A DNA stretch of 33,972 bases from an uncultured Lysobacteraceae bacterium. GTDB lineage: Bacteria > Pseudomonadota > Gammaproteobacteria > Xanthomonadales > Xanthomonadaceae. Where the stretch lies: the NCBI GenBank assembly GCA_937897645.1, contig CALCNV010000168.1, positions 1 through 33,972 on the forward strand, written 5' to 3'. How positions within the stretch are numbered: position 1 is the stretch's first letter; every line of letters starts with the position of its first letter. The notes beneath the pieces were generated by a model that was not told where the DNA came from, ran no database searches, and saw only the letters and a program-made list of their open reading frames with translations. The position numbers and the translations under genes are program-made. This document shows positions 6,031 to 15,102 of this stretch, piece after piece.

Positions 6031-7869
6031 ATGGAGTCAGGGGACGCGCGGCGACAACTGGTCGAGCGATTGGAGCGCGAGGCCGAACAGGCGCCCGCGC
6101 GTTACCGGCTGAAGCTGGCGCTGTTGGCGGCACTGGGTTACGCCGTGCTGGCCGCTGCACTTGTGTGCACCTTTGGCCTGCTGGTGTTCATCGCCCTCTA
6201 TGTTCTGATCGTACGTCCACCTGTCGATCCGGCCATTGCTATCCCGATCATCGTGCTGGGCGTTGCAGGTACAGTAGTCGCACGCGCCTTGTGGATCCGC
6301 TTCGTGCCGCCGGAAGGCCATACCCTGCAGCCTGGCGAGGCACCCGAACTGCGTCAGGAAGTAGAGCGCATCCGCCAGTTTGTAGGTGCCACGCCCTTGG
6401 ATGGCATCGTCATCAATGCAGAACTCAATGCCGCTGCTGCTTATGTACCCCGTGGATTGGTGTTTTGGGGTCAGCGCCACTACCTGATCCTTGGCCTGCC
6501 GCTGTTGCATGCGTTGGATCGTCGTGAACTGGCGGCCGTGGTTGCACACGAATTCGGTCATTTCCATGGTGGGCACGGTCATTTCACAGGCTGGATCTAT
6601 CGCCTGCGCAGTAGCTGGCACCGCCTGCTTGAAGGCATGGCTGCTGGCGGTGTGGCTGGAGGGCAGTTGCTCTGGCTCTTCTTCCGCTGGTACGCGCCGT
6701 ACTTCGATGCCTACAGTCAGGTGCTGGCGCGACGCCAGGAATACGCCGCGGACGAAGTCGCTGCGCACGCCGCCGGTGCTGATGCGATGGCCAGTGCACT
6801 GGTGCGCATCGAGCTGGCGTCAGACTGGATGGACGGACAGTTCTGGCCGCAAGTGCAGGACTCGGCTCGCGCACAAGCGTATCCGCCCATTGCCGTCCAC
6901 GAGCAGCTTGCAAAAGAGCTGCCGCAAGAACTGCCCAGGGGTGCGCCGCTGCCCTCGCGGTTGCTGGCGCGTCAGCCTGCACCGGATGACACACATCCCA
7001 CCCTCACGAAGCGGTTGCTCGCCTTGAAGTCGGAACCGGCGCAATTGGCGGGAACTACAGGCGTCGCCGCAGCGGACATGCTGGGCGAACTCGACACGCG
7101 ATTGCAGAAGCGCTTCAGCCTTGAGTGGCGCACGGCTGCCGAGCCCGAATGGAGAGCACGCCATCACGCAGTGCAGCGGGAGCGTACGCGTCTTGCCGAA
7201 CTGGAAGCTCATGCCACGCATACACCTGCCGAAGCCGTGGAGCTGGCTTGTTTGTCGGACGAACATCACCCGGGCATCGATGCATTGCCGCTGTACCGGA
7301 CGGCGCTGGTGCGTGCGCCTTCCAACGCCAACGGCCACTACCGGTTCGGCGCGTTGCTGCTGAAGCGCGGCAAGGAGAGTGAAGGCGTGTCGCATCTGGA
7401 GCGCGCGATGGAGTTGGATACCAAGCTCGTGCAGCCGGCCCTGCATGCACTGGATAGACATGCGCGTGGACAGCCGGGTGCATCCGCGTTGCATTCGCAG
7501 ATCGATGACCTGCGCCTGCGTTATGCAGGGGGCGTGGAGGATCGGCTTGCAGACAGCAAGGAAGCCTTGCAGGCACACGCGCTGGATAGCGCCCAATTGC
7601 ATGAGTTGGCGCGCGCACTGCGTGGTTACCATAAAGTGCGCAAAGCCTGGATCGTGCGTCGACCGCTGACCGGTGTCGAAGTGATGCCTCACTTCCTGAT
7701 ACTGCTGGACTGGGCCGGATCGATAGCCAGCGAAACAGCCGCACTACCACGCATTGCCGCGCAATTGCAGTTGCCAGGAAGTTGCACAGTACTCAGTGCA
7801 TCCCTGGAGCCTGCCCAGGCACGCGCAGTGCGAAGTAGCGCCGGCGAGCCGGCTTACCTGCGCCCTTAA
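6031..7869 (+). CDS. M48-family membrane metallopeptidase with long C-terminal (TPR-like) region
   Basis: The 612-aa protein has two transmembrane segments near residues 28-60 and 68-88 and a zinc-protease core with HEFGH (His173, Glu174, His177) and the downstream ligand Glu237 in EYAADE, as in HtpX/Ste24-type M48 enzymes. The region from about 400 onward includes a TPR-like part (LYRTALVRAPSNANGHYRFGALLLKRGKESEGVSHLERAMEL). The ATG at 6031 follows a G-rich stretch (gggggattggga). A much longer in-frame reading back to 5347 overlaps speE antisense and is not credible. Such enzymes are expected to act on membrane or misfolded proteins; the substrate is unknown. It lies between speE and speA without an obvious functional link. 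Confidence 0.85.
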   Translation: MESGDARRQLVERLEREAEQAPARYRLKLALLAALGYAVLAAALVCTFGLLVFIALYVLIVRPPVDPAIAIPIIVLGVAGTVVARALWIRFVPPEGHTLQPGEAPELRQEVERIRQFVGATPLDGIVINAELNAAAAYVPRGLVFWGQRHYLILGLPLLHALDRRELAAVVAHEFGHFHGGHGHFTGWIYRLRSSWHRLLEGMAAGGVAGGQLLWLFFRWYAPYFDAYSQVLARRQEYAADEVAAHAAGADAMASALVRIELASDWMDGQFWPQVQDSARAQAYPPIAVHEQLAKELPQELPRGAPLPSRLLARQPAPDDTHPTLTKRLLALKSEPAQLAGTTGVAAADMLGELDTRLQKRFSLEWRTAAEPEWRARHHAVQRERTRLAELEAHATHTPAEAVELACLSDEHHPGIDALPLYRTALVRAPSNANGHYRFGALLLKRGKESEGVSHLERAMELDTKLVQPALHALDRHARGQPGASALHSQIDDLRLRYAGGVEDRLADSKEALQAHALDSAQLHELARALRGYHKVRKAWIVRRPLTGVEVMPHFLILLDWAGSIASETAALPRIAAQLQLPGSCTVLSASLEPAQARAVRSSAGEPAYLRP

Positions 7870-7975
7870 CCAGCCCAGGCGCAGGCTTCATGGCCGAGAT
7901 CATCGCCGGCCGTAACCGTAGCGAAAGCACGACGGCGTTAGAATGCCCCTCCGTTTTCTCCACCCGAGTACGCCC

Positions 7976-9865
7976 ATGACCACCTGGTCCCTAGACCAAG
8001 CCCGCAAGACCTATTCCATCCCGCATTGGGCGGAAGGGTATTTCGACGTGGATGCCGCGGGGCACGTGGTGGTCAGCCCCAACGGCGCGGCGGGGCCTTC
8101 GATTTCGCTGCCGGACGTGGTCGACACTGCGCGTGCCGACGGCGCGCGCATGCCGCTGCTGGTGCGCTTCCCCGACATCCTGGGCGATCGCCTGGGCAAG
8201 CTGCAGGCGGCATTCGCGCAGGCACAGGCCGACTGGGAATACACCGGCGGCTACACCGCCGTGTATCCGATCAAGGTCAACCAGCATCGCGGCGTGGCCG
8301 GCACGCTGGCCTCGCACCATGGCGAAGGTTTCGGCCTGGAAGCGGGCAGCAAGCCGGAACTGATGGCGGTGCTGGCGCTGTCGCGCCCGGGCGGCCTGAT
8401 TGTCTGCAATGGCTACAAGGACCGGGAATACATCCGCCTGGCGCTGATCGGTCGCAAGCTGGGCCTGCAGACTTTCATCGTGATCGAAAAGCCATCGGAA
8501 CTCGCCCTGGTCATCGAGGAAGCCAAGGCATTGGGCGTGAGGCCCGGCCTCGGCGTGCGCATGCGCCTGGCTTCGCTCGGCGCAGGCAAATGGCAGAACA
8601 GCGGCGGTGACAAAGCCAAGTTCGGCCTCAGCCCGCGCCAGGTGCTGGACCTGTGGAAGTCATTGCGCGACAGCGGCCTGCAGGACACGCTGGGCCTGTT
8701 GCATTTCCACATGGGCTCGCAGATTTCCAACGTGCGCGACATCGCCAACGGAATGCGCGAGGCCACGCGCTACTTCGTGGAACTGTCCAAGCTGGGTGCG
8801 ACCATCAGCCACGTCGACGTCGGCGGCGGACTCGGCATCGATTACGAAGGCACGCGTTCGCGCAGCTATTGTTCGATCAACTACGGCCTGAACCAGTACG
8901 CCAGCAACATCGTGCAGCCGCTGGCCGAAGCCTGCGAGCAACACAAGCTGCCGCCGCCGCGCATCGTCACCGAATGCGGCCGCGCCATGACCGCGCACCA
9001 TGCGGTGCTGATTGCCAATGTGTCGGAAGTGGAACAGGCGCCGGAAGGCCGCGTGCCGCCCGCGCATGACGACGAACCCGCGGTGATCCGCCACCTGCGC
9101 GAGATCCATGACGAACTGGATTCGCGCCCGGCCGTGGAACTGTTCCACGATGCCCAGCACCACCACAGCGAGGGCCTGTCCCTGTATGCGCTGGGCCAGA
9201 TGGACCTGACCCATCGTGCGCGCATCGATGATCTGTTCTACGCCATCGCCCACGCCGTGCGTGCGCGACTCAGCAATGACGAGCGCAACCATCGCGACTT
9301 GCTGGACGAATTGAACGAGCGCCTGGTCGACAAGTATTTCGTCAACTTCAGCGTGTTCGAGTCGATCCCGGACGTGTGGGCCATCCAGCAGGTGTTCCCG
9401 ATCCTGCCGATCGAACGCCTCGACGAAGCGCCGCAGCGTCGCGGCGTGATCGCCGACATGACCTGCGATTCGGACGGCATGGTCAAGACCTACGTGGAGA
9501 ACGAGGGCCTGGATTCCTCGCTGCCGCTGCATGGCTTGAACCACGGAGAAAGCTACCGCCTCGGTTTTTTCCTGGTCGGTGCGTACCAGGAAATCCTGGG
9601 CGACATCCACAACCTGTTCGGCGATACCGACACGGTGGAAGTGAAGCGCGACGGCGAGGGTTTCGCCATCAGCCAGCAGCGGAGCGGTGATACCACGGAC
9701 GTTATGCTGGATTACGTGGGGTATGCGCTCGGCGATCTGCGTGCGGCGTATGCGGATCGCGTGGCGAAGGCGGGGTTGCCGGCGGAAGAGTCCAACCGGC
9801 TTGCTGATGCGTTGGAAGCGGGCTTGACGGGATATACGTATCTGTCGGATGAACCACTGAGCTGA
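7976..9865 (+). CDS. speA: Biosynthetic arginine decarboxylase
   Basis: The 629-aa protein is the PLP-dependent, fold-type III decarboxylase that converts arginine to agmatine, the first step of the agmatine route to putrescine. Length and landmarks fit SpeA: YTAVYPIKVNQHRGV with Schiff-base Lys100, LLHFHMGSQISNVRDI, HVDVGGGLGIDYEGT, RIVTECGRAMTAHHAVL and, late, ADMTCDSDGMVKTYV. The family start is the ATG at 7976 (MTTWSLDQARKTYSIPHW); the in-frame ATG at 7943 adds 11 unlikely residues. tagaat at 7939-7944 could serve as a -10 box, but then it would sit inside that longer version, favouring the shorter start. With speE nearby, the window carries the outer two steps of arginine-to-spermidine synthesis; agmatine hydrolysis must be encoded elsewhere. 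Confidence 0.95.
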   Translation: MTTWSLDQARKTYSIPHWAEGYFDVDAAGHVVVSPNGAAGPSISLPDVVDTARADGARMPLLVRFPDILGDRLGKLQAAFAQAQADWEYTGGYTAVYPIKVNQHRGVAGTLASHHGEGFGLEAGSKPELMAVLALSRPGGLIVCNGYKDREYIRLALIGRKLGLQTFIVIEKPSELALVIEEAKALGVRPGLGVRMRLASLGAGKWQNSGGDKAKFGLSPRQVLDLWKSLRDSGLQDTLGLLHFHMGSQISNVRDIANGMREATRYFVELSKLGATISHVDVGGGLGIDYEGTRSRSYCSINYGLNQYASNIVQPLAEACEQHKLPPPRIVTECGRAMTAHHAVLIANVSEVEQAPEGRVPPAHDDEPAVIRHLREIHDELDSRPAVELFHDAQHHHSEGLSLYALGQMDLTHRARIDDLFYAIAHAVRARLSNDERNHRDLLDELNERLVDKYFVNFSVFESIPDVWAIQQVFPILPIERLDEAPQRRGVIADMTCDSDGMVKTYVENEGLDSSLPLHGLNHGESYRLGFFLVGAYQEILGDIHNLFGDTDTVEVKRDGEGFAISQQRSGDTTDVMLDYVGYALGDLRAAYADRVAKAGLPAEESNRLADALEAGLTGYTYLSDEPLS

Positions 9866-9871
9866 AGTTTT

Positions 9872-10043
9872 TGCCCCCTCCCTTGCGAAGCAGGGGAGGG
9901 CTGGGGAGGGGTTGCTCTTGATCCTGCTTCTCGCGTATTCCGCGAAAAGCCTACAGCAAGATCAAAAGCAATCCCCTCCCAACCCCGGATCAGGTCCGGG
10001 GCAGGCTCTCCCCCTACCCGCTGCGCGGGCAAGGGGAGGGGCA
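9872..10043. repeat. Large imperfect inverted repeat (intergenic palindromic element)
   Basis: Outer arms are cccctccc-type runs (9873-9910 against 10019-10043) and inner arms include ggttgctcttgatc (9910-9923) facing gatcaaaagcaatc (9960-9973). A second small palindrome, ccccggatcaggtccgggg, lies at 9983-10001. This fills the space between speA and the acyltransferase pseudogene and may end speA transcription. Similar GGGGAGGG elements are common in Xanthomonadales intergenic DNA; copies elsewhere in this genome cannot be checked here. Confidence 0.65.
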
Positions 10044-10113
10044 AAGCAGCATGCTTGCTGATAGGCGCCGAACTCGCTTTTTTTCCACTACCCGCGAACA
10101 AGAATCCGTCCCC

Positions 10114-11256
10114 ATGCGCATGCCCGGCCTCGACCTACTCCGTGCCCTGGCCGTGCTCTGGGTCATGCTGTTCCACTCCTTCGTGGTCGGCGGACTGGGC
10201 GAAGACTGGGCGTGGTTGTCGCGTTACGGGTGGATGGGCGTGGACCTGTTCTTCGTGCTCAGTGGATTCCTGATCGGCAGCCAGGTGTTGCGTCCACTGG
10301 CACGCGGCGAGCCGCTGTCGTTCCGCGACTTCTATCTGCGCCGCGCGTTCCGCATCCTGCCGGCGTTCTGGGTGGTGCTGGCGCTGTACGTGGCCTTCCC
10401 GTGGTTGCGTGAAGCGCCGGGCATGGAGCCGTGGTGGAAGTTCGCCACTTTCTTCATGAATCTGTCGATCGACTACCAGCACAACGCGGCGTTCTCGCAT
10501 GCGTGGTCGCTGTGTGTGGAAGAGCACTTCTACCTGGTGTTCCCGCTGTTGGCCTGGGCCTTGATGCGACGACCGTCGGCGCTGAAATTCAGCGTGATTT
10601 GCGCGGTCGTGGTGCTGGCGGGTATCGCCCTGCGCAGTGGCGTGTGGCTGCAAAACACGGCACTGGACGAGGCCGGTGCGCAATCCCGGAACTGGTTTGT
10701 CGAAGACATCTACTACCCGACCTGAAACCGCCTCGACGGCTTGCTCTTCGGCGTGGTGCTGGCCGTATTGCGCACGTTCCGGCCAATGCTCTGGCAGCGT
10801 TTGCAGGCGAATGCCAACGCAGTGTTGCTGGCAGGGTTGGCCGTGATGGCGTTTTCGTTCTGGCTGTTCCGCGACCGCGTTGGCCTGCTGGGGAATTCAA
10901 TCGGCTGGCCGGTGATGTCGTTCGGCATGGCCTTGCTGGTCTGCGCGGGGACCAGCGAGCGCTGCTGGATCGGCAAGCGCGCGTTGCCCGGGATGGGCTG
11001 GGTGGCCGCTGCATCCTTCAGCCTGTACCTGACCCATAAAGCGACGTTCCACGTGACCCAGGAGCTGTTCGGTGCTCAACTTGAAGGTCGCGGCGTCATT
11101 GCCTTCGTGGCCTATGCCGTCGCCGCCCTGGCGGTAGGCGCGGTGCTGCATTACCTGGTGGAGAAGCCCTTCCTGAAGTTGCGCGGACGCTTCGTGCGCA
11201 GGAATCCATTGCAAGCCACGATCAATGAACCATCATTCCCGCCTTCGCGTGGATGA
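10114..11256 (+). pseudogene. OafA/YrhL-type acyltransferase 3, interrupted by an in-frame TGA
   Basis: The reading frame from 10114 encodes a polytopic acyltransferase-3 protein: MPGLDLLRALAVLWVMLFHS, GVDLFFVLSGFLIG, FYLRRAFRILPAFW and AWSLCVEEHFYLVFPLL are all signatures of the family that O-acylates cell-surface sugars. The frame is stopped at 10723-10725 by TGA after DIYYPT and continues in the same frame with NRLDGLLFGVVLAV through WVAAASFSLYLTHKA to 11256. Homologues read YYPTW-RLDGL here, so a single TGG-to-TGA change fits. The full reading would be 380 residues, a normal length. No other lesion is seen, so this is a very recent pseudogene, a sequencing error, or a readthrough case. 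The N-terminal 203 residues alone would lack half the membrane helices. Confidence 0.85.
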
Positions 11257-11268
11257 CGGGCAAAAAAA

Positions 11269-12018
11269 CTAACCGCGGAAGACCTGGAAGCCCGCCACCG
11301 ATTGCGTCACCGGCATGATTTCCAGGCGGTTGATATTGAGGTGTGGCGGCAGCGTGGCCACGTAGTAAATCGTCTCGGCGATATCTTCGGCGGTCATCGG
11401 GTGTGCACCGCTGTAGATCTTGTCGGAGGCCGCCTGGTCGCCATGGGTGCGCACCAGGGTGAATTCGGTTTCCGCCATGCCCGGTTCAATCGTGGTCACG
11501 CGCACGCCGGTGCCGTGCAGGTCGCTGCGCAGGCCCAGCGAGAACTGGCTGACGAAGGCCTTGCTGCCGCCATAGGCATTGCCGCCCGGATACGGATACA
11601 CGCCGGCTACCGAACTGATGTTGATGATGGCGCCCTTGCGCTCCACCAGCAACGGCAGCAGCCGATGGGTCAGCGTGACCAGGGCGGTGATGTTGGTGTC
11701 GATCATCGTGCGCCAGTCCGACAACAAGGCGCTTTGCGCGGGGGCGGTGCCCTGGGCCAGGCCGGCATTGTTGACCAGCAGGTCGATGTCGCGGAAACCA
11801 TCTGGCAATGCGACCAAGGCGGCTTCCATCGCGGCTTCGTCGCGGATGTCGAAGGCAGCGGCATGCACCTTGTCCGCGCCGAATTCGTCCACCAGCGGTT
11901 GCAAGCGTTCCGCACGGCGACCGGTGGCGATCACATTCCAGCCTGCATTGGCGAAACGTTTTACGGCGGCGGCGCCGAAGCCGGAGGTAGCGCCGGTGAT
12001 AAGGACGGTCTTGGGCAT
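11269..12018 (-). CDS. ydfG: YdfG-like short-chain dehydrogenase (3-hydroxy acid / serine dehydrogenase)
   Basis: The 249-aa protein is a classical NADP(H)-dependent SDR: nucleotide-binding GATSGFG (9-15), NNAG (83-86), catalytic Ser135/136 and YGGSK (Tyr149, Lys153). The C-terminal half, including ATLPPHLNINRLEIMPVTQS and the terminal FQVFR, closely follows E. coli YdfG, which oxidises L-allo-threonine, serine and other 3-hydroxy acids and reduces malonic semialdehyde. I chose the ATG at 12018 (MPKTVLITG); the upstream extension crosses a hairpin. It is convergent with the acyltransferase pseudogene. A functional link to the threonine-aldolase-like enzyme at 3813 is conceivable but unsupported. 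Confidence 0.88.
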   Translation of the reverse strand: MPKTVLITGATSGFGAAAVKRFANAGWNVIATGRRAERLQPLVDEFGADKVHAAAFDIRDEAAMEAALVALPDGFRDIDLLVNNAGLAQGTAPAQSALLSDWRTMIDTNITALVTLTHRLLPLLVERKGAIINISSVAGVYPYPGGNAYGGSKAFVSQFSLGLRSDLHGTGVRVTTIEPGMAETEFTLVRTHGDQAASDKIYSGAHPMTAEDIAETIYYVATLPPHLNINRLEIMPVTQSVAGFQVFRG

Positions 12019-12053
12019 GCGGCGACTCTTGGAAATGTGGGGGGAAAAGAATT

Positions 12054-12100
12054 CCGTTCGTGGTGAGCCCCGGATCAAGCCCGGGGCTCACCACGAACGG
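12054..12100 (-). terminator. Hairpin after the argS-SPOR-membrane protein unit
   Basis: Perfect 20-bp arms (12054-12073 and 12081-12100) enclose a 7-base loop. On the minus strand the stem is followed by aattcttttccccc, a modest T-rich tract, so it can act as an intrinsic terminator between the membrane-protein gene and the SDR gene. It may also be a copy of a dispersed palindrome; it shares the gagccccgg...ccggggctc core style of the other repeats here. Confidence 0.65.
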
Positions 12101-12132
12101 GAAAATCAATCAGACCCTCTTCAGTTCACTCG

Positions 12133-12531
12133 CTACGTCGCACGCTTCATCTGCAGCCACGCGCCTATCGCGGCGCCTGCGGTTGCCGCGAGCAGTGAAA
12201 AAAGAATCTGGGAGCGATTGTAGGCAAGCACGCTCCCAAGCGTCTTGGCTTCAACCTGCACGCCCACCTGCAGCATGACCACGACGGTGGCGATCCACAT
12301 GACGACCATCAGAAGCAGGGCGACCCCGATGAAGCGCTTGCCGCCCAGGTAACCACCCAGGCACATGGCGATGGCGGTCACCAGTGAATTGACCGGATCC
12401 ACGTGTCCCAGTGCGCCCGTCGTCAGGTTTTTCGTGCCGGGAATGTAGGCGCTGGCGAAGGCCAGCAGTCCCATCACCACCAGGGCGGCCAAGGAGGCGA
12501 TGAGCAGGCGCTTCACGGACGATTCGTTCAT
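12133..12531 (-). CDS. Hypothetical four-helix membrane protein
   Basis: The 132-aa product has about four hydrophobic segments (roughly residues 8-28, 48-62, 66-90 and 108-127) separated by short polar stretches, with MNESSVKRLL at the N-terminus. I do not recognise a family motif. The ATG at 12531 is only 4 bases past the SPOR-protein stop, so the gene is translationally coupled to, and co-transcribed with, the SPOR gene and argS. It may have an envelope role because of that company, but nothing in the sequence fixes a function. Confidence 0.75.
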   Translation of the reverse strand: MNESSVKRLLIASLAALVVMGLLAFASAYIPGTKNLTTGALGHVDPVNSLVTAIAMCLGGYLGGKRFIGVALLLMVVMWIATVVVMLQVGVQVEAKTLGSVLAYNRSQILFSLLAATAGAAIGAWLQMKRAT

Positions 12532-12535
12532 GCGG

Positions 12536-13306
12536 TCATTGTGCCTTGATGGCCATCGCCGGCAGGTTGCCATTGGCGAGTTTCTGCTTGGCTTCCGCCA
12601 GTTCGCTGGCAGTGCCGTACGGCCCCATGCGCACGCGGTAGACGGTCTTGCCATTGATCTGCGCCGATTCCACGCGCGCCGACAAACCCAGCAAGGCGAT
12701 CTTGGCCTTGGTGGATTCCGCATCGCCCGACGCGCCAAACGCACCGGCCTGCAGTATGTAGCGCGCATCGCTGGCCGCCGGCTTGTCGGGCGCGGTGGCC
12801 GCGGGCGTCGTCGATGCGGTCTGGCTCGCGGGATCAGCGGCAACGCTTGTCGCGGTGGTTTCCGGAAGCGGCTTGGGATTGGCCGCAGCCGCTGCATCGG
12901 CCGCGGCCTTGGCGGCACGCGCTTCGTTCGCCTGTTCGGCGCGCGCGCTGGCGGCGAGTTCGGCGTCGGACATCTGCACTTCCTTGCCGGGCAGCAAGGT
13001 GTAGAAGTCGTACTGGGTTTCCTTGGCGGCGGTGTCGTCCATCACCGCATCCGGCTGCGAGGTCGCGGTGGACGTTTCCGGCGCGACGTCGTCGGCGTTG
13101 CTGTCGGCATCCGCCACTTGCGCGGGCAACGCGTCGGGATTGGGTTGCGGACGGAAGAAACCGTCGCCGTCCTTCTTCAGCAAGCCCGGGACGATGAAGA
13201 TCAGGGCGGCGCCCAGCACCAGTCCTGCGACCAGCCAGACCCAACCGGGCGTGCCCTGGCTGCTGCCTTTGCGGCGCGCCTGGTTCTTGTTGCGTGGTGC
13301 CGCCAT
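12536..13306 (-). CDS. SPOR-domain envelope protein (FtsN-like layout)
   Basis: The 256-aa protein has a basic cytoplasmic N-terminus (MAAPRNKNQARRKGSSQGTP), one transmembrane helix (about 21-43), a long Ala/Pro/Thr-rich low-complexity linker, and a C-terminal SPOR domain (about 180-256: RYILQAGAFGASGDAESTKAKIALLG ... VYRVRMGPYGTASELAEAKQKL). SPOR domains bind denuded glycan strands of septal peptidoglycan. The bitopic layout and position next to argS match the FtsN-like proteins often found there in gammaproteobacteria, but essential FtsN motifs are not discernible, so I leave the symbol blank. It starts about 30 bases after argS. Confidence 0.85.
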   Translation of the reverse strand: MAAPRNKNQARRKGSSQGTPGWVWLVAGLVLGAALIFIVPGLLKKDGDGFFRPQPNPDALPAQVADADSNADDVAPETSTATSQPDAVMDDTAAKETQYDFYTLLPGKEVQMSDAELAASARAEQANEARAAKAAADAAAAANPKPLPETTATSVAADPASQTASTTPAATAPDKPAASDARYILQAGAFGASGDAESTKAKIALLGLSARVESAQINGKTVYRVRMGPYGTASELAEAKQKLANGNLPAMAIKAQ

Positions 13307-13336
13307 CTATCTGTTCTCCATGTTCATATCGTGCAC

Positions 13337-15025
13337 TTACATTTTCTCCGGGGCGCTGACGCCCAGCAGGTCCAGTCCGTTGGCCAGCGCCTGCCGCGTG
13401 GCGACTGCCAGCGCGAGGCGTGCATCGCGCAGGTTGGCGTCTTCGACCAGCGCCTGCACTTCGTGGTACCACGTGTGGAAAGCATAGGCCAACTCGCGCA
13501 GGTATTGCGCGATCAGGTGCGGCTCCAGCAGTTGTCCGGCGCTCTCCACCACTTCCGGGTAGCGCGACAGTTCCACCATCAGCAACAGGGAATGTTCGTC
13601 GTCCAGCAAGGCGCGATGCGCCAGTCCGTTGGCCTGGTCGTAGTGGTAGCCGCGCTCCACCGCCTTGTCGAGGATGCGGAACACGCGGGCGTGTGCGTAC
13701 TGCACGTAGTAGACCGGATTGTCCTTGCTCTGCTCGCGGGCCAGGTCGATGTCGAAGGTCAGCTGCGAATCGGGCTTGCGCGCGATCAGGAACCAGCGCG
13801 TGGCATCACGGCCGGCTTCGTCGATCAGGTCGCGCAGGGTGAAATAACTGCCCGCACGCTTGGACAGTTTCACTTCCACGCCGCCACGCATCACCGTGAC
13901 CATCTGGTGCAGCACGTATTCCGGCCATCCTTGCGGGATGCCCACGTCCAGCGCCTGCAAACCGGCGCGCACGCGTGCCAGCGAACCGTGGTGGTCGGCA
14001 CCCAGTTCGGTGATGGCGCGCCCGTAGCCACGCTGCCACTTGCTGAGGTGGTAGGCCACGTCCGGCAGGAAATAGGTGAAGGTGCCGTCGGACTTGCGCA
14101 TCACGCGGTCCTTGTCGTCACCGAAGTCCGTGGTCTTCAACCACAGGGCGCCGCCTTCCTCGTAGGTGTGGCCGGTGGCGGCGAGCCGCTCCACCGTCTC
14201 CGCTACCTTGCCGTCGGCGTACAGCGAACTTTCCAGGAAGTAGGTGTCGAACGACACGTCGAACGCGGCCAGGTCACCGTTCTGTTCGCGGCGCAGCGCG
14301 GCCACGGCAAAACGGCGGATCGCGTCGAGGTTGGCGGGATCTTTCGCGCCGGTGATCGCATGGCCGTCGGATTCCACTGTCTCGCCACGCAGGTAGGCAT
14401 CGGCGACATCCTGGATGTAGTCGCCGCGGTAGCCAGACTCGGGCCAGCCGGCGTCATCAGGTTTCAAGCCCTGCGCGCGCGCCTGCACCGACAGGGCCAG
14501 GTTCTCGATCTGCACGCCGGCGTCGTTGTAATAGAACTCGCGCTTGGTGTTCCAGCCGTTGGCCTGCAGCACGCGTGCGATGCAGTCGCCGATGGCGGCC
14601 GCGCGACCGTGGCCAACATGCAGCGGCCCGGTGGGATTGGCGGACACATATTCCACGCCGACCGTCTTGCCTTCGCCCGAACCGTTGCGGCCATAGGCCG
14701 CGCCTTGTTCCAGCGCGGTCACGACTTCGCGCTGGTAGGCGGCGGGGCTCAGGTGGAAATTGATGAAGCCCGGGCCTGCGATCTCGACGTTCGCGATGTC
14801 ATCGCTGGACGGCAGCGCGGCGACCAGTGCCTGTGCCAGCGCGCGCGGATTGCTGCGCGCCGGCTTGGCCAGCAGCATCGCGGCATTGGTGGAAAAGTCG
14901 CCGTGCTCGCGGGTCTTGGGGCGCTCGACCACGAAATCCGGGGTGGCGGTGTCGGCCGGCAAGGTGCCAGCGCTGCGCAAAGCGTCAATGCCTTGGGCGA
15001 TCAGGGCGCGGAGTTGGGGTTTCAA
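13337..15025 (-). CDS. argS: Arginyl-tRNA synthetase
   Basis: The 562-aa class I synthetase charges tRNA-Arg. It shows the ArgRS N-terminal domain (to ~115), HIGH-type ANPTGPLHVGHGR (His136-His139), the KMSKS-equivalent VKLSKRAG, and the anticodon-binding C-terminal DALR domain ending LDLLGVSAPEKM. The conserved N-terminus MKPQLRALIAQGIDAL begins with TTG at 15025; no ATG or GTG is available in frame upstream, and the Shine-Dalgarno match is poor, so initiation may be deliberately weak. It follows hicAB by 77 bases and leads into the SPOR and membrane-protein genes. Confidence 0.95.
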   Translation of the reverse strand: MKPQLRALIAQGIDALRSAGTLPADTATPDFVVERPKTREHGDFSTNAAMLLAKPARSNPRALAQALVAALPSSDDIANVEIAGPGFINFHLSPAAYQREVVTALEQGAAYGRNGSGEGKTVGVEYVSANPTGPLHVGHGRAAAIGDCIARVLQANGWNTKREFYYNDAGVQIENLALSVQARAQGLKPDDAGWPESGYRGDYIQDVADAYLRGETVESDGHAITGAKDPANLDAIRRFAVAALRREQNGDLAAFDVSFDTYFLESSLYADGKVAETVERLAATGHTYEEGGALWLKTTDFGDDKDRVMRKSDGTFTYFLPDVAYHLSKWQRGYGRAITELGADHHGSLARVRAGLQALDVGIPQGWPEYVLHQMVTVMRGGVEVKLSKRAGSYFTLRDLIDEAGRDATRWFLIARKPDSQLTFDIDLAREQSKDNPVYYVQYAHARVFRILDKAVERGYHYDQANGLAHRALLDDEHSLLLMVELSRYPEVVESAGQLLEPHLIAQYLRELAYAFHTWYHEVQALVEDANLRDARLALAVATRQALANGLDLLGVSAPEKM

Positions 15026-15102
15026 AGGAGTTCTGCTGGAAACGCGGTCACGCGGAATGCAGGGATTTTAGCCGACTACGGCGGCGCGGTCGCCGTGCAC
15101 GT

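Noticed and set aside
10720..10728. Selenocysteine recoding of the internal TGA in the acyltransferase
   Set aside because: Homologues have Trp, not Cys or Sec, at this place, and no SECIS-like hairpin is apparent just after the TGA.
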